NCBI GenBank assembly: GCA_027000105.1
Contig: JALTOP010000180.1
Location: forward strand, 1-5,821
Length of the DNA: 5,821 nt
Source: Planctomycetaceae bacterium
Lineage (GTDB): Bacteria; Planctomycetota; Planctomycetia; Planctomycetales; Planctomycetaceae
Direction of reading: 5' to 3'
Below the pieces are notes generated by a model. It did not search any database, had not been told where the DNA came from, and was given only the letters and a program-made list of their open reading frames with translations. Each line of letters begins with the position of its first letter. Positions within the stretch are counted from its first letter, which is position 1. The position numbers and the translations under genes are program-made. Shown here one piece after another: positions 4,990 through 5,821 of this stretch.

Positions 4990-5821
4990 ATGCTTGAAAA
5001 GATAATTATGATGTTTCGTATTCCTGAATTACGGAACAAGATTCTGCTAACGGTGGGGCTGTTGGCCGTCTATCGGCTCGGTTTCTGGGTTCCGCTTCCG
5101 TTTATTGATCAGGAGCTGTTCAAATCGCAAATGGAGAAACTCCAGTCGGGAGGGGGTGGGTTTGGACAGGTGATCCAGATGGTGTCCCTGTTCTCGGCTT
5201 CCAACCTGGGGAACTCGACCATTTTTGGCTTGGGAATCATGCCTTATATTTCTGCTTCGATTATTTTCCAATTGATGGGCAGTGTTTATCCGCCGTTGGA
5301 GCAGTTACAGAAAGAGGGGGAAGCGGGTCGAAAGAAAATTAACGAATATACGCGGTATGCCACCGTCGTGATCTGTCTGCTGCAGAGTTATTTTTGGATA
5401 CGTGCCATATCAGGCGGTTTCGGGAACGAAGGAGCCGGGATGATCATCAAGGCGTATGATGGTTTTTTCGTGCACTCGATTGGTGCCCTGGTAATGACAG
5501 CCGGGACTGTCTTTTTGATGTGGCTGGGCGAACAGATCGATGAATTCGGCATCGGCAATGGCATCAGCCTGCTGATCATGGCTGGCATCCTGGCGCGCAT
5601 GCCCGGGGCGTTCGGCGAATTGACCAAAAACGCGGAACTGGAGCTCGTGGGGCTGAATTCCGGACGCATCGGTGTGGAGACGCTGATCATCCTGGCCATC
5701 CTGTTTGTGGCCGTGGTGGTCGGTGTGGTGTTCATCACGCTGGGCCAGCGGCGCATTCCCACGCAGAGCGCCAAGCACGTGCGCGGCCGACGGGTGTATG
5801 GCGGTACGCGCCAGTACCTGC
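4990..5821 (+). CDS. secY: Protein translocase subunit SecY, N-terminal part (3' end cut by window)
   Basis: SecY is the channel of the SecYEG translocon in the inner membrane, passing unfolded proteins outward or into the bilayer. 277 residues are visible, out of about 430-460 expected. The ATG at 4990 gives the N-terminus MLEKIIMMFRIPELRNKILL, typical of the family; Met7 and Met8 are less likely starts. Visible parts are TM1 (about 18-34); the plug and TM2 signature SLFSASNLGN..IFGLGIMPYISASII (66-92); TM3 (121-140); TM4 (161-179); the GEQIDEFGIGNGISLLIMAGI signature (180-200) into TM5; TM6 (231-250); and the basic cytosolic loop GQRRIP.QSAKHVRGRR (252-268), which contacts the ribosome and SecA. 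A terminator upstream suggests its own promoter. Oddly, the last 100 codons have much higher third-position GC (about 83% by hand count) than the first 177 (about 59%). Confidence 0.97.
   Translation, partial: MLEKIIMMFRIPELRNKILLTVGLLAVYRLGFWVPLPFIDQELFKSQMEKLQSGGGGFGQVIQMVSLFSASNLGNSTIFGLGIMPYISASIIFQLMGSVYPPLEQLQKEGEAGRKKINEYTRYATVVICLLQSYFWIRAISGGFGNEGAGMIIKAYDGFFVHSIGALVMTAGTVFLMWLGEQIDEFGIGNGISLLIMAGILARMPGAFGELTKNAELELVGLNSGRIGVETLIILAILFVAVVVGVVFITLGQRRIPTQSAKHVRGRRVYGGTRQYL

Noticed and set aside
5388..5778. Two overlapping - strand frames of 122 and 128 codons
   Set aside because: They are antisense to secY; the long open frames come from the coding bias of secY, strengthened by its GC-rich end.

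Overview
The window is a stretch of a bacterial spc-type ribosomal protein operon, entirely on the + strand, running from the end of rplN into the first part of secY: rplN (partial), rplX, rplE, rpsH, rplF, rplR, rpsE, rplO, secY (partial). All nine proteins are recognisable by conserved family motifs. I see no mobile element, CRISPR array, tRNA or rRNA gene.

The organism is most likely a planctomycete, or at least a member of the Planctomycetes-Verrucomicrobia-Chlamydiae (PVC) group. This rests on the style of the L24 and SecY proteins, the missing rpmD (L30) between rpsE and rplO, the missing rpsN (S14) between rplE and rpsH, the loose gene spacing, and the weak Shine-Dalgarno signals with some GTG and TTG starts. 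It is an inference from remembered family features, not from a database search. Composition is near 50-55% GC, except in the last 300 bases.

Layout: 1-262 rplN end; 415-777 rplX, an L24 with a Cys4 zinc-ribbon-like tail; 937-1488 rplE; 1565-1960 rpsH; 2155-2700 rplF; 2822-3187 rplR; a 313-base gap with a possible promoter; 3501-3980 rpsE, with a forced TTG start; 3980-4444 rplO, overlapping the rpsE stop by one base; a 545-base gap with several hairpins and a very good intrinsic terminator at 4695-4736; 4990-5821 secY, running off the window. Spacers of roughly 75 to 545 bases break up an operon that is usually tightly packed.

The products work together: L14, L24, L5, L6, L18 and L15 build the large subunit, S8 and S5 build the small subunit, and SecY is the membrane channel that accepts nascent chains from these ribosomes. 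The terminator suggests that secY is transcribed apart from the ribosomal genes. The most unexpected signal is a sharp rise in third-position GC inside secY from about base 5520, which could be an intragenic recombination or an assembly join. I found no convincing undescribed system; this is a core housekeeping region with some unusual architecture.
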